From the NCBI GenBank assembly GCA_039111635.1, contig JBCAQO010000014.1, positions 2,356,001 through 2,420,000 on the forward strand: 64,000 nt of DNA, given 5' to 3'. Numbering within the stretch: the first letter of the stretch is position 1; every line of letters starts with the position of its first letter. The DNA comes from Heterobasidion occidentale. Lineage: Eukaryota; Basidiomycota; Agaricomycetes; Russulales; Bondarzewiaceae. The notes under the pieces were generated by a model. The model was not told the DNA's origin. It did not search any database and worked only from the letters and a program-made list of their open reading frames with translations. Position numbers and translations under genes: made by a program. Shown here piece by piece: positions 52,191-63,605 of the stretch.

Positions 52191-53221
52191 TTAAGGTTGT
52201 AAAGATTCAGTACGCTCTCCGTGTTCTCACTATTGTTTCCCTTTGTCATCCTTTACTATAGACATACCAGTGTGTCAACAACCTATATGTTGAGGTATCT
52301 AACACATTAGATCTCTCAAAGGTACATATTTCACATTGTTTTTAGTGTTTTTGTATAAATCTAAGTGTTGTTTGTAGGAGCATCTGCATTTGCATCCTGA
52401 TGCACAAAAGAGGCAATGTACCTCTTGTTTGGTGGGTGTTTACAATGCACTACAGTGCTCAACTAGAAAGAAGGAAAGAGTGAAAAGATTAGTGTAGGAT
52501 TTTTTTGGTGCCTTAGGTTCTAGTGCGTTAAAGGACATTGGTATGGCGTCCATTCAATGAGTCTCTCTTGTATTTCTTGTCCAATACATTTAAATGAATC
52601 ATAGTACACTGCTGTATCATTCAGCAGATTGGAAAAACCACGTCTAGTATTGTGTGTATGCAAGGGATGAACAATACATACACATCTAAGATGAGAACGG
52701 TCACGTCTGGCTAACATTGCACATCATCAAAAATTGTTGGGACTAAAAGCCAGTGTGTTTTGTTGAAAAAAGATTGAAGGAATTGTAATTGTGATCATAA
52801 TTCCTATTTTCTTGTTGTAATGTACAATTATTTACAAGCAGTACAACTACACAACGCTACACGATTGTTACCTCCGCAGTGTGCTAGCACATGCTATTAT
52901 CAGAAACAAATTATTTACAAACTGATTTGCCCTGTGTCTGAATTATATTGCCATTGTCAAGTCTCTTGAAAGTGTGATACTTGAGGATAATGAAACACCA
53001 TATAATACATAAATGACGGCATATTTTATTGGCTAATTGTGTATATACAATAATTTTCTCTACTTGACAAGAACAAACAAGAACAAAACATACTGTTAAA
53101 CACCAAAAATAAAATAAAATAAATAATAATGAGTAATAAATGTTGAGCTGGCCATATCACTCCGATGGTGCCTGACCAACTCTGCCTGGTTATGGCAGAC
53201 CCCCTTAACATTCCTGATGTC
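52191..53221. other. AT-rich stretch without recognisable features
   Basis: Only short ORFs without protein-like composition and A/T-rich low-complexity sequence (near 53105-53140). I see no gene, LTR or RNA here. Confidence 0.5.
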
Positions 53222-53580
53222 TAGACAAGGTTACTGAGCAAACCATTCAGAGGCTCATCACCATATGGATCACTACTAATGCTAGGCAGAAGCAACTCTG
53301 GGCACTTCAGGTAGCTAACAACAAGGCAAAAGCCACTAGAGCAGCCAGACTTAGTGACAAAGAGGTCATCTTGCGAAGGAGCAAGAAGCTAATGCTGAAT
53401 GGCGCAAGGCCAAGAAGAAAAAGCCCAAGCTCCTCTGCTTTAACAAAGCTTGCCTGTTCCCAACTTTCTCATATATAAGCCTTCCCACTTTGCTCTCAAC
53501 AAACTAAGAAGTTTGAGATACATTGAGCTTTAATACTTTACTAGAGAGGGTTGCCAAGACATATATGACAACTAGCAATA
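53222..53580 (+). pseudogene. fragment of a second unrecognised multi-copy protein
   Basis: Readable pieces: VTEQTIQRLITIWITTNARQ, a Lys/Arg/Ala-rich helix (WALQVANNKAKATRAARLSD), then across a frameshift PSHFALNKLRSLRYIEL, a stop and YFTREGCQDIYDN. I recall a similar helix followed by KLRxxxYxELWYFTxEGC in repeated hypothetical proteins of mushroom genomes. Function unknown. The copy C LTR begins about 65 bp further on. Confidence 0.4.
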
Positions 53581-53645
53581 TATTGTAGCTGTAGGCTTTG
53601 GGCTCACACACACAGAAGATAGCCTCTCTTCACCTTTCAGGTTTC

Positions 53646-54199
53646 TATTGTGACTTAACTTATCAACTGCCTTTGGGTGGGTCTATTCTAATGGTTGGCA
53701 CAACAGATACAAGGTGGCTCCACTTGGAGTGTACATCAAGGTATTTGGCATGTTTTCAAAGGCCAACAAATCCGATAGATCATTCAGCATTGGAGAGGGA
53801 ATTAACCCAGGGTAAAGGGTGCAAGGATAACATAGCCAATAGGCTCAGACATACAGGGATTCACATGCCATTCAATGTCAGGTTGGACAACATTGATAGG
53901 CACAAGAGTAGGTGCTAATAGAGAGCAGTGGCCAATGGATAACTGAGAGCGGGTACTCAGAAGATTCCAGAACATATCCCTACATAGTATATAAGGCCAA
54001 TAAAATAGGCTGAGGATCTTCAGTCTATTCTTTTTGTTACATTTGTATCATCCTATACAGATCTTTGTTCACTGGTATTATCCTATACCAGACTTAGTCA
54101 CATCTCTTCTGTATCACCTCTGAATACAGTTAAGACTTCCATTGTCACTCTAGGGAAGAATCTGTTACTCTTGGGTTATTGAATGAGCAGTTTATAACA
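53646..54199 (+). repeat. family 1 5' LTR, copy C (554 bp)
   Basis: It starts TATTGTGACTTAAC (TGTTATGACTTGAC in the copy A LTR) and ends TTATAACA. TATATAAG at 53988; AGTCTATT 34 bp later. It is strongly diverged, with many C-to-T type changes. Flanks show no clear duplication. Confidence 0.8.
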
Positions 54200-54203
54200 C
54201 TAA

Positions 54204-54211
54204 AATAGACT
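54204..54211 (+). promoter_or_regulatory. self-primer binding site of copy C
   Basis: AATAGACT, four bases after the LTR, is the exact complement of AGTCTATT at 54022-54029, which lies 34 bp downstream of TATATAAG. This is the same geometry as in family 2. Confidence 0.5.
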
Positions 54212-54668
54212 CGCTTCACCCCTACCTTGCATACCATCCTTAGCTTGCTACCACACTCTCATTGATAAGTGTTATTGCACACACCCTAGAGCAAGACCTA
54301 GGCCTTAACTATCCACCAAGCATTAGACAAATTGATAATCAGTTTGGCCAGAACAATTGTCTTATCCACCAGCAAGGCACTCAATCTACTAGCAAGGCAC
54401 TCAATTTACCAGCAAGGCACTTGTTGGTTCTACACAGACACCAATCGAGCAGCCCCACTAAACTACTCAAACTGCTCATTTAGAGACAAACAATACTTTT
54501 TCACCAGAAGCAATGAAATAGAGACAGAATAGACAAGCCAGCTCCTAGGACCTACTACCCCAGTATAGAGAACCTGATCCAGTAATACCAGAAGACTCAG
54601 AAACAGAAGAAAAAGAAATATCCAAATCTGAATCCTCAAGTATTCAAACACTGATCAATACCCAAAAC
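54212..54668 (+). other. leader region of copy C
   Basis: No intact gene. It contains a 17-18-bp direct repeat (AGCAAGGCACTCAATYTAC near 54372-54410). The weakly protein-like C-terminal piece near 54480-54660 (acidic, SETEEKEISKSE-like) may be an N-terminal gag remnant. Confidence 0.4.
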
Positions 54669-55200
54669 TGTTGAGCGCAGTGACAATGAAGCGACTGGCA
54701 CAGAGAGAGTGCCAAAAGAAAGCTCTATAACGACAGGACTGTGGTCCAGAGGGTAAGAGTCTAAAGGTAGATACAAAGAATAGAAGGGAGCGCACCTATG
54801 GTCCAGAGGGTAAGAGTCTGAAGAAAGAATCGCCCTCGGACCACAGGTATTTAAGCTACAGAGAACAATAAGAAACGAAATAGGAAGGTATGACATCAAC
54901 GGGTCATTACAGGTGGTCCACCTTGTGGAGCGATCAAAAGCTCCACCTGGAGGTCGGTCCGGAGTGTCAATGACATCACACAGGACCACCTGAGTCAGCC
55001 AACCCGGTGAAACAACTGAAACAAAGTGAGACAAGGTGAAAACAAATTGAGACAGTCCAAAAGGAGAAAGAAAGGAATATACCCGCTCTGGGAGTGGCTG
55101 TGGGGCCGCTCCCAGCTGTAGAGGCGAGTAATCAATCAGTCCGTAAGGTGGCACGCATGTGGCACCCATGCCACATCAACCAGAATGGCCACAAACAACA
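54669..55200 (-). repeat. copia solo LTR (subtype b, 532 bp) with AAAAC target duplication
   Basis: TGTTGAGCGC...CAAACAACA on the plus strand, flanked by AAAAC at 54664-54668 and 55201-55205. A perfect 5-bp duplication around a lone LTR shows normal insertion followed by LTR-LTR recombination. It sits between the copy C LTR and gag. Confidence 0.93.
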
Positions 55201-55223
55201 AAAACACCTGAGACAACACCAAT

Positions 55224-56130
55224 ATGTCGGGAAAAGAAATGACCCCTGTCCCCACTACAACTACACAACCTAGAAGGAGCAAACTCAAGCTTTCTGACAA
55301 TTTTTCAGGCAACCAAACGGAATTGCAAAAGTTCCTTTTGTAATGCCTCCTTTTTCGTAGCAGAATCAGACCAATACAAGTCCAACAACAATAAAATCTC
55401 CCTAGTCCTCTCATACATGAGGTATGGAATAGCAGGTGCCTAGGCAGAAAATTTCCTCAACAAGATGGTTGGGACAGACCCTACTAAGAACCTCGGCACT
55501 TGGAAGGATTTCCTTAACAGCTTCAAGCTTCAATTCAAAGAATCCAACAAAAAAGACAAGACTTGGAGCACCCTCATGGCCTTCTCCCAAGGAAGGATGG
55601 CTGTGGACAAATACTCCAATCAATTTGCCCTTATAGCTGCTGACGCTAACATCTCTGACAAAGAATAGGTCCCCTACTTCCAACAGGGACTAGACCTAAA
55701 AGTTATGGACAAGATCTATAACAAGGAGACTCTGCTAAAGGATATAATCTAAGACTGGATCAATACAGCGTGCAAAGTAGATGGATGCATGAGAGCTCAA
55801 AGTGCTCAAAAGGCGATCCTTGCCAACTCCACATCCTTCAGAAGTGACTTCCTAAACCGCTTTCACCTCCAACCCACACTTTGCTACAACTCTACCAATA
55901 CCCTACACAGAATGAACAACCAGGTAGTTAATATGGACATTGATGCTTCACAAAAGTGGATCATCACGTGCCAAAAGTGCACATATGATGACAAGCCTAC
56001 TACCACTTAATATAACTGTGGAAAGTTTGGACACTGAGCATCTGACTGCCCAACCCTTCATAGAGGTGTTTGACCATCTCAAGAATATTGGCATAAGCCA
56101 GTGGGTGGAAGAAATAGAAGAGCTCATGGT
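55224..56130 (+). pseudogene. gag of family 1, copy C
   Basis: ATG at 55224 opens MSGKEMTPVPTTT, then LSDNFSGNQTELQKFL. After a stop and near-frame continuation the gag core follows (ISLVLSYMRYGIAGA, LGTWKDFLNSFKLQF, MAVDKYSNQFALIAADANI). A decayed CCHC is seen near 56010-56055 (YNCGKFGH, stop, ASDC), with the first Cys and one more codon lost. It lacks the extra N-terminal region of family 2 gag. Several TAG/TAA codons inactivate it. Confidence 0.75.
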
Positions 56131-56584
56131 GTTGACATAAAGGATAAAGACAATCAAGGACTCCAGATGGGCAACCATCTAGAACTACATTAAGGACTGG
56201 AGGAGGAGGGTTTCAATAGTAACCATCACAATGTACTATCTGCTAGAACATATAGACTCTCCCTCAAGAGGGAGAGGACCCAGTCAATGTAATGGAATAC
56301 GCTACATACTGCCTAACAGATAACAAAGCAACCAACCCGTCCGTGATGTTGCTAGTGTTAGAGCAGTCTTCCAAGAGCTAGGGGAAGCAGAAAGGAAGGA
56401 GTTGATTGTGAATCTTGCGCAGGATTTTACTTAGCCTCTTTTTTACTAGCAAGAGAGAGAGGCTAAAGGAAACCCAAGTATGTGCCATTGTCATGTATTT
56501 GAATTGGAGCAGTTAGAAATGACATTATTCCCCCCATTTGTTTTAACATGTGACTAATAAATTGAGGAAAAAGTGCTGAAGCAA
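56131..56584 (+). other. gag-protease interval of copy C
   Basis: Corresponds partly to copy A 1-200 (GGGGAAGCAGAAAGG near 56380). Stops in all frames; the coding frame is not recoverable by eye. Confidence 0.4.
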
Positions 56585-57003
56585 GAGCCACTATTGACTC
56601 TGCCTGCAAAGGGGATCCTAGTTCATGAATGATGAGTACAAAAACACAACTTCCCTACCTACTCGCTGAGCCATCCCATCCACGTCTAAAATATTGACAA
56701 CATAATAAATAAGGGAGGCCACATACACAGGGGCCTTGATGCAAACCTCACTATCAAGGATTGACGAGGAAGGTTGCACACTCAATGTGTCTAGATGTTT
56801 CTTACCAATCTAGAGAAGGACAACATTCTTCTAGGAATAAATTGGCTAAAATATCATGACTCCTCCATCAGGTGGAGGCGTCGTGAAGTACACTTTGATT
56901 GGTGCCCCCAAGATTGCCAACAATCTCATAGATGGACCAAGGCACGGGAAGAACCAACTAGGGAAGAATGGTTAGCGAAACTGCATGGGCAAAAAGTGTT
57001 GTA
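56585..57003 (+). pseudogene. protease of family 1, copy C
   Basis: The C-terminal half reads MFLTNLEKDNILLGINWLKY then HDSSIRWRRREVHFDW, matching copy A, where the final Trp codon TGG has become TGA. The active-site region is decayed. Family 1 sequence stops near 57001. Confidence 0.75.
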
Positions 57004-59282
57004 GAGGTTGAAAAGGATAAAATGGAAAAAGTTATTTTATGGTGTGGAAAATTTGCCACTCTCAATTAAAGATAAAGATTTGGGTGGCTTGAAAAAAGGG
57101 CATTCTGGGGTGATCTCGGTGGTGGCCAAAAAAGTGGACCAAGTCTGTATATTGAGATGATAGTTGGTGATGTTGTAATTGTGAGGAGGAAGGAGTTGGA
57201 CATGATGCTATATGCAGACTACCTGAACAGTCCTGAAAGATATATTAGAACCAACATGCCTAGAAGAGACAAGCATATGCTGTTGTGGGAATGTGAGATA
57301 AGCCCCACATCCTAGCTCTTGGATGTCATGTGTGGCAGAAAGTGAGTTTGGCTGAAAGTGAGTTTGGCAGAAGGTAACCACCACCTTCACATTTTGTGCC
57401 CTATGGCTGATCTGCAAGTGTCTTTTGAATTTTTAGGTACACTCACAGGGATATTGGAAGACCTCAGACCTTTGACTGAATCAAAATACTGGGGGATCTG
57501 TATAAAACAGACCGTGAAGAGGTACTGGAGGTAAATGTAGTAAATGTGTTGGTGAGGCAGTACAAAGGCATATGAGTGGTACCAAAAACAAACTGGGAAC
57601 AATGAAGGTCAGGTGATGCTGGGTAATGTAACGGTAGGTAGGCAATTTGGCAGAGAGATGCAAACAAGTATGTGCACATCATATGTTATGTGACAAAATG
57701 ATACTGACTTGCTGAATTGATTGGCTGGTTTAGGTTCATTTGCGTATTCTATTGCCAAGAGCTGTAGGATTACTTGTGTGAAAGATAGGAAAGATCATAG
57801 ATGCGCAGGCAACTCTGCATTGAAAACAGAGAGACTATAAGTGTGCATATTATGGGTCTGAGTAGAGCTAAGCATAAGTATGAATACTCCTTCCATGAGA
57901 GGATGGTGATGCTCTTGGCACATAAGCACCGTATTGAGGTGTTGTTGGTCTTTTAAAGTGGGCACATATGAAAGGCATGGAGCAGCAACTTGCTTGTCTT
58001 AGTTGTTTTCAAGGTCAACCTCTTACCACTATTAATTAGTTGTTCTTCCCAACAGATTGGAATCTCCCCTTTACAGCAGAGATGGCAAGAATGAGGTAAG
58101 TACAACATAATGTGTTATATATAAATGAATTGGTTGACAACATAGGCACGTTCAAATTGGCATTCACTGTAAGTGGAGCAACCTTCAACTTTGATAGGCC
58201 TGTCCATCTCATTATAGTGCAGACCCAAGGGAAAGGCAACTGGTAGAAAAGACGGTGCTAAAGTTCTTTTACTACTTGGCAAGAAAAGGTGTGGGAGGAG
58301 TGAGTGAAGTCTCTATGCAGTGAGCATTGTTTTTGAGTAGGAAGGGATGAAAACAATTAACTCTTATAGGACAATGATGCATATGTCACTGATCCACATA
58401 ATTATGTTCAAGTTTTTGTATTTGGAAGAAGAGGAGAGCATCTAGATATTATTACACATGGGGGAGTTGTATGAAGCGCTCTCCATGTCCCAAACAACCG
58501 GTGGACGTGGAGGGTAGTGACATTCATAAAAAGGAAGCTGTGAAGTATTTGGGACGATAATAATGTCGAGATTTTGCTATAGTTGTCACATTGCTTTGAT
58601 TCTTCATGTTTTGTTGTGCACATTAAATAGACATTGCTCTTACAGTAGACAGTAAAGTTCAGACATTCTAGAGAAAAAGGTATTGTTATTGCAACACCAA
58701 TCCACTTCAATGGATAGAACAAGACTGTGCACGTTCCATAGAAGACAGAGCGATCACATTTTATGGATGATGTTGGTAAAAGAGGTACTGCATGTGTCAA
58801 CATTTGGCTGAAGCACAATGTAGCAACCAGGGGATTCTCTAGCTTGCGCACTGTCTACAACACAAAGTCTGGCATCTTATACATGTACCTTCCAACATTT
58901 CCAGCAGTTTATCATGCATGGCACACCCAAATAGGCCCTGTTCACCACAGACTAGTACCTAATGCCACCCACATGCACCCTAACTGCAGGGATGCATATT
59001 GACAAGCATTAAGACATCCAAGCCATGCATTTTGAAAGAATACCCTTGCAGTGTCAATACTGATAGCCACAGCTGCACATGGCACTTGACGGAAGCTCTA
59101 GTTGTTTTGTCAAGGAAAACAAGAGCACAAGTGAAAGCAAAGCCTCACAATGGCAGAGCCGTCCTCCTATGACAAGGAATGCAGTGTACCATGCTTGAGG
59201 ATGGTCTGTGATATTCTATCATGCCCCATGCGCATGACATTGTACACTTAATTTGTGCCCTGATTCCTGCAGTAAGTAATAG
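57004..59282. other. foreign block inside copy C, part 1 (unrecognised)
   Basis: Not similar to any element in the window. A 79-residue open stretch at 58763-58999 (MDDVGKRGTACVNIWLKHNV) may be coding. A good 50-bp fungal intron candidate lies at 58096-58145 (GTAAGT...TTGACAACATAG), but the joined frame soon hits a stop. A decayed gene or DNA transposon is possible; I cannot name it. Confidence 0.35.
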
Positions 59283-60122
59283 TGTTAGGACCGTGTCCTA
59301 ATACGTGCTTCACACATTGATGGGTCGGTCCAGTGCTTCGGACGTGATTCAGACTTGGACTATTCTTGATGACTCATTACCATTGACATGCTAACTGCAT
59401 GAACACTTACTCACTGTTCCTGGTTCTTGATGTGGATAGACATTGGTTCCTGTCCCTGTTCCTAGTTCCTGATCAATTATGATGTGGCTAGACGTTTGAT
59501 ATGGATGTGGACAGACATTAGTGATCCAGTACTATAATTAGACTGATGATGCATCTTTACTTACAGATCTCGATCGTTTACTTTAGTACCTGAGAAGTGC
59601 ACAGACCAGATCCTGATCCGGCCCTAAATACTTCTTTGTATAAATAGGCGAGATGAGCTTCTAAGGGGCTCAGCTCATTCACCTGTAATACACTTGATCT
59701 TTGTATTGCACCCGGTGTCTGGCTATCTTCCTAGCCCACACTTTGTGATCTCTGTCAAATCTGAGACTTTCTTACTCGGTCTGATGACGCACTAGACCCA
59801 TCTCACTTCACTCCTCTCCCTTTATTCACCCACTACTACACTGGCCTCACCATCTTCCACGTTCTCAGTTGGATACCTTCTCGTGTCATTTGTTGGACAG
59901 GAGAGGATCATTCAGTTCCTTCTCACCATTGAGAGGACCTCGAAGATCATCTTCTTGACCTCTTTGAGAATAAGGCAGACAGCAACCCCGAGTTCCTTCA
60001 AAAGGCTCAGAGACGATCAATTATCTTCATCTATTGGAGTCTATGGCTCTACGACGCTGTGGAAGTTTAGCCTAGGAATCCCCTTCCTGCATCGGTGCAC
60101 GTAATAGGTCTCCAACCTAATA
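59283..60122 (+). repeat. family 2 solo LTR (840 bp), diverged
   Basis: TGTTAGGACCGTGTCC...CCAACCTAATA (last CA decayed to TA). It preserves the best TATA box of the family, TATAAATAG at 59639-59647, with AGCTCATTCA 33 bp downstream. Flanks AATAG (59278-59282) and GATAG (60123-60127) agree in four of five bases, fitting an aged duplication. Confidence 0.9.
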
Positions 60123-61007
60123 GATAGCCCATCTAGTCTTCAGACAGCAAAGAAGAAATTCCGTGCACCCAGATAAAGTGCATCCTCAGCGATGTGATGG
60201 TAATGAGATGGAAAACAGGACCCACCAATGAAAAGTCTAGTTTCCTATAGAAAGATACAAATCAAAGACCAGGCTGTATAAAGTGATTGGATTGCTGACA
60301 TGGTGATCACCCCCATTGTAGATTGGCCGGCGCTGTTGCTTGTTCTTAAATACCTCAGGGTCATGTTAATGAGTGCGCCATCTGTCTAAGTGCCAAGGCC
60401 CCTATTTTTGCAGTTCTACAAGCACTAGTGCACTGACATTAAGGGGTACCCTAGACACTTCTGGGCAGCCCCCCAGCCTAGCGTAATCCCCTCTGACATC
60501 TACTATGAGCTTGGCATCATGGTCTTGGGCCAGCACAGTCTTTCTTATGCACCACAGTCATCATCTTGTATCATCTTGCTTATCCCCCATACGTATTGCA
60601 TAATAGCCTCAAGCCCACTGTACCTGCAGAGGCCTCACCAAGCTCTTACTATATGCCTTGTGAGCATTGACTGCAAGGGCAGCACTGCAAGCAGCTCCAC
60701 AGCATGATATTGCAGCAAGCTTTATTGTGTGCACCTATTGGGCAATACAGGTCTCATAATACACTTCTCCTCATCCTTCCTAGAGTTTAGCTTGTCTTGC
60801 CACTACACTCCTTTACTAAACATTGTTTTGTCTCTCGACTGTGGCACAACAGAACCTCATGGTCTGCGAGCACTTCTGCATGTGGTTTTTCTTTATCTTT
60901 CTATGTAATGATCTTGGCACAATATTGACCTACTTTACCTTACAATCTCACATTTACTATACTCACTTTCACTTACTATAAATACCTGCCTACAATGCTA
61001 TAATACA
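60123..61007. other. foreign block inside copy C, part 2 (unrecognised)
   Basis: No convincing gene. One piece near 60360 reads HVNECAICLSAKAP, vaguely like an integrase zinc finger, but lacks any supporting neighbour motif. Confidence 0.4.
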
Positions 61008-62502
61008 CTAAGGATCACATCACTATGGAGGACTCCAAGATTGAGGCCATTGAGAATTGCCCGTCCTACACACAGTCTGTGACATTTGTTCCTTCTTGGG
61101 TCTTGGAAACTTTTATTAGCAATTCATTGACAAGTTCTCCTTGATTGCTCAACCTCTACATGACCTCATTAAGAAAGATATAAAATGGGACTAAACAACG
61201 GCATGCTAGAAGGCTTTCGACCAGTTAAAAATAGCCTTCATTAGCAAGCCCGTCTTCCTATACCCTAACCCGATGCAACCATACTAACTTGTAACTAATG
61301 CCTCTTTCTCTACTTATGGTGCAGTCCTCTTACAGGAAGGGCCCAATGATGACTGGCACCTGATGGCTTATTTCTCTGGCTTTTTTTTACCGCCAGAGCG
61401 GAATTACGATATGCATGACCAAGAACTCCTAGCCATAATTAAAGTGCTGGAACACTGGAAACATTATCTGGAAGGGGCCTAGAACCCCTTTGAGATCTGG
61501 AGGGACCACAAAAACCTCACTTACTTCCAAATAGCGTGTGATCTGTCATAACGACAAGCACATTAGAGCCTATTCTTGTTACAATTCAACTTTCAGCTAG
61601 CCTACAAGGCAGGATCAATGAACCACGTGGATGCTCTGTTTAGGCATCCAGACCTTAGTGAAGGCCTATTAATAATAATAATAATAATAATAATAATTTT
61701 AAAGATGGTTTAAATAATAATTTATATTCTAATTATAAATAGGTAGAATCTGACAATAAGGCATAGACTCTGCTCCTATCCAGACTTTTCTCTAATTCTA
61801 GCAAAACATTAGTGGAATCAGACCAGGATATCCCACAACACCCAAAGACACTCCGCTACAGGTAAATCACAGTTCAAGGTCCTCTACAAGTTTAATCCCC
61901 CATATTTAGTTGACTCAGCTTTAGAAACCAAGGTGCCTGCAATAACCGAGTGTTTACAGCTAATCCAAGAAGTCCAAGAAGAAGCCACAGCCAGCTTACA
62001 AATGGCAGCGCAGCACGCCAAAGACTGAGACCTACACAAGAAACTTCTATAGTAGGAGGCAGGAACCCAAGTATGGTCAGAAGAAACCCACATTTGGATA
62101 ACTCATCCAAAGGTCAAACTGGCACCCAGACACTATGGCCCTTTCTGAGTGCTGGAAAGAATTGGCTCCCTGGCTTATTAGTTGGAAATACCTGAAATAT
62201 GGAAGATACACCTGGTGTTCCACACCTCCCTATCCATGGAGTATCAGGAGATGGAGGCTCATAAAAGGAATTACCCTAAACCTCCTCCCAAGGTCCTAAA
62301 CAAAGAGGAACACTATGAGATAAAAGCTGTTTTGGATTTGAGGCGCCAAGGTTGGGGTACAAAGTACCTTGTTAAATGGGTAGGATACCCTGAGGCAGAT
62401 AACACCTGAGAACTCTTTGCCCTCCCAAAAGGAATGGCTGACGAAGTGTTTTAGGAGTTTCACAAAAGCTATCTAGACAAGCCCCAACCAATAACAATTA
62501 AG
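61008..62502 (+). pseudogene. pol 3' part of family 1, copy C (integrase core deleted)
   Basis: It resumes at the RT motif equivalent to copy A 1748 and continues through RNase H. Near 61830 it jumps from a point equivalent to about copy A 2430 to 3250, losing the zinc finger and the catalytic integrase core. The integrase C-terminal part and the chromodomain (62290-62420; YLVKWVGYPEADNT) follow. An AT-rich insertion at 61666-61742 and many stops add to the damage. Confidence 0.8.
61666..61742 (+). repeat. AT-rich insertion with an AAT microsatellite
   Basis: About nine AAT units at 61670-61698, then more A/T-rich sequence. Copies A and B read straight through this point (CTTAGTGAGGGGGTGGAATC). 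Confidence 0.85.
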
Positions 62503-62514
62503 CTCTAGGAAAGG

Positions 62515-62522
62515 TATATAAG
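62515..62522 (+). promoter_or_regulatory. TATA box before ORF3, copy C
   Basis: TATATAAG lies 55 bp upstream of the ORF3 ATG, as in copies A and B. Confidence 0.5.
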
Positions 62523-62569
62523 AAGGAAGGATTCCCCTCCTTAAAAGACAACACCCTTTTTCTCAGCCC

Positions 62570-63605
62570 ATGTCCAACAATTTCTCATACTACTCCCCTG
62601 AATGCACTATGCTTATTGATGAAGGAACAACCTTATCACCCTCAAGAAACTCCTCTCTGGACATCATCCTCACCATTGCCAATGCTGACACTGGACAACC
62701 TAGCAAACGTGACCGATATGAATTAGCTACAGCTGTTGTGGGAAATATACTGGAGCCAACAATGGGTGACACATCAGCTGCCAGACTGGCAGGACCCCCT
62801 GCTAGTAGTAGAGGTCTGCATCCTAGAGAGCTAGAAGGGCTAGAAGATGCCGTGCTCCAACATACCACTATCTCTGCAGTAATTCAAATGGCCACCGTGC
62901 TGGCCTTACAGAGGCTCACTAACTTTGTGGCAGGACAACCCAGGAGCAAGCACAGCAAGGTACCTCAACAACTGGCTGACACCAGCGACCAAATCAGGAT
63001 ACTGGCCTATACAGATGATCATTAGGCAGCCTCCTAGTACTCCCGAGGATATGATGAGGGTTATGCCCTTCTCATACATCTGGACAAGTTCTTGGCCTTC
63101 GTCAACCTTGAACTACTTCCCACTCTCCTCTCCAATAGCAAGCCATCCCACTCACAGCCCGTTAGGATCAACCCCTTTTGTGCACAACCTTGGCAAAATG
63201 AGGCCATCCAAGAAGTACTGTCTCCAGGTAATTAGGATGCCTCTACCCAGACCAAGTATGTCTGGATGATAGTGCAACAACAGTTACAACAGGACCGAGA
63301 GGCCCTCACCCTTCCACCATAGGGTCAACATACTAGAAATGATGTTCAGACCACCGATAATGAACAACCCCCAAGGTACTGGAGGAAGGCAGGACAAGGG
63401 AACAAAAGGGCAAGGGGAACACTGCAATAGGGGAGGAACATCAAGAGCCCCCATAAGGCTCAAACAACTTGACCAAGAAATTTGCTGCCTGTTGACACTC
63501 ATAGAAGCAGCAAAAGTAAAAGAGCGCATACTTGCCCTACTCGATGAACTTGAGGCCCTCCACAACCAGTTGCAAGAACTACAACATGGACTTGAGCAAA
63601 GTTAG
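62570..63605 (+). pseudogene. ORF3 of family 1, copy C
   Basis: It begins MSNNFSYYSPECTMLIDEGT and is open to 63023. About 120 residues of the variable part are deleted relative to copy A, joining DTGQPSKRDR to the conserved segment (LEGLEDAVLQ, VIQMATVLALQRLTNFVAGQ). Stops follow at 63023 and beyond. The coiled-coil frame is intact at 63339-63605 (KERILALLDELEALHNQLQE). Confidence 0.65.

Noticed and set aside
58408..58851. 147-codon minus-strand ORF in the foreign block
   Set aside because: No recognisable domain, many rare-looking Cys/Ser runs, and the opposite strand has the more protein-like piece at 58763-58999.
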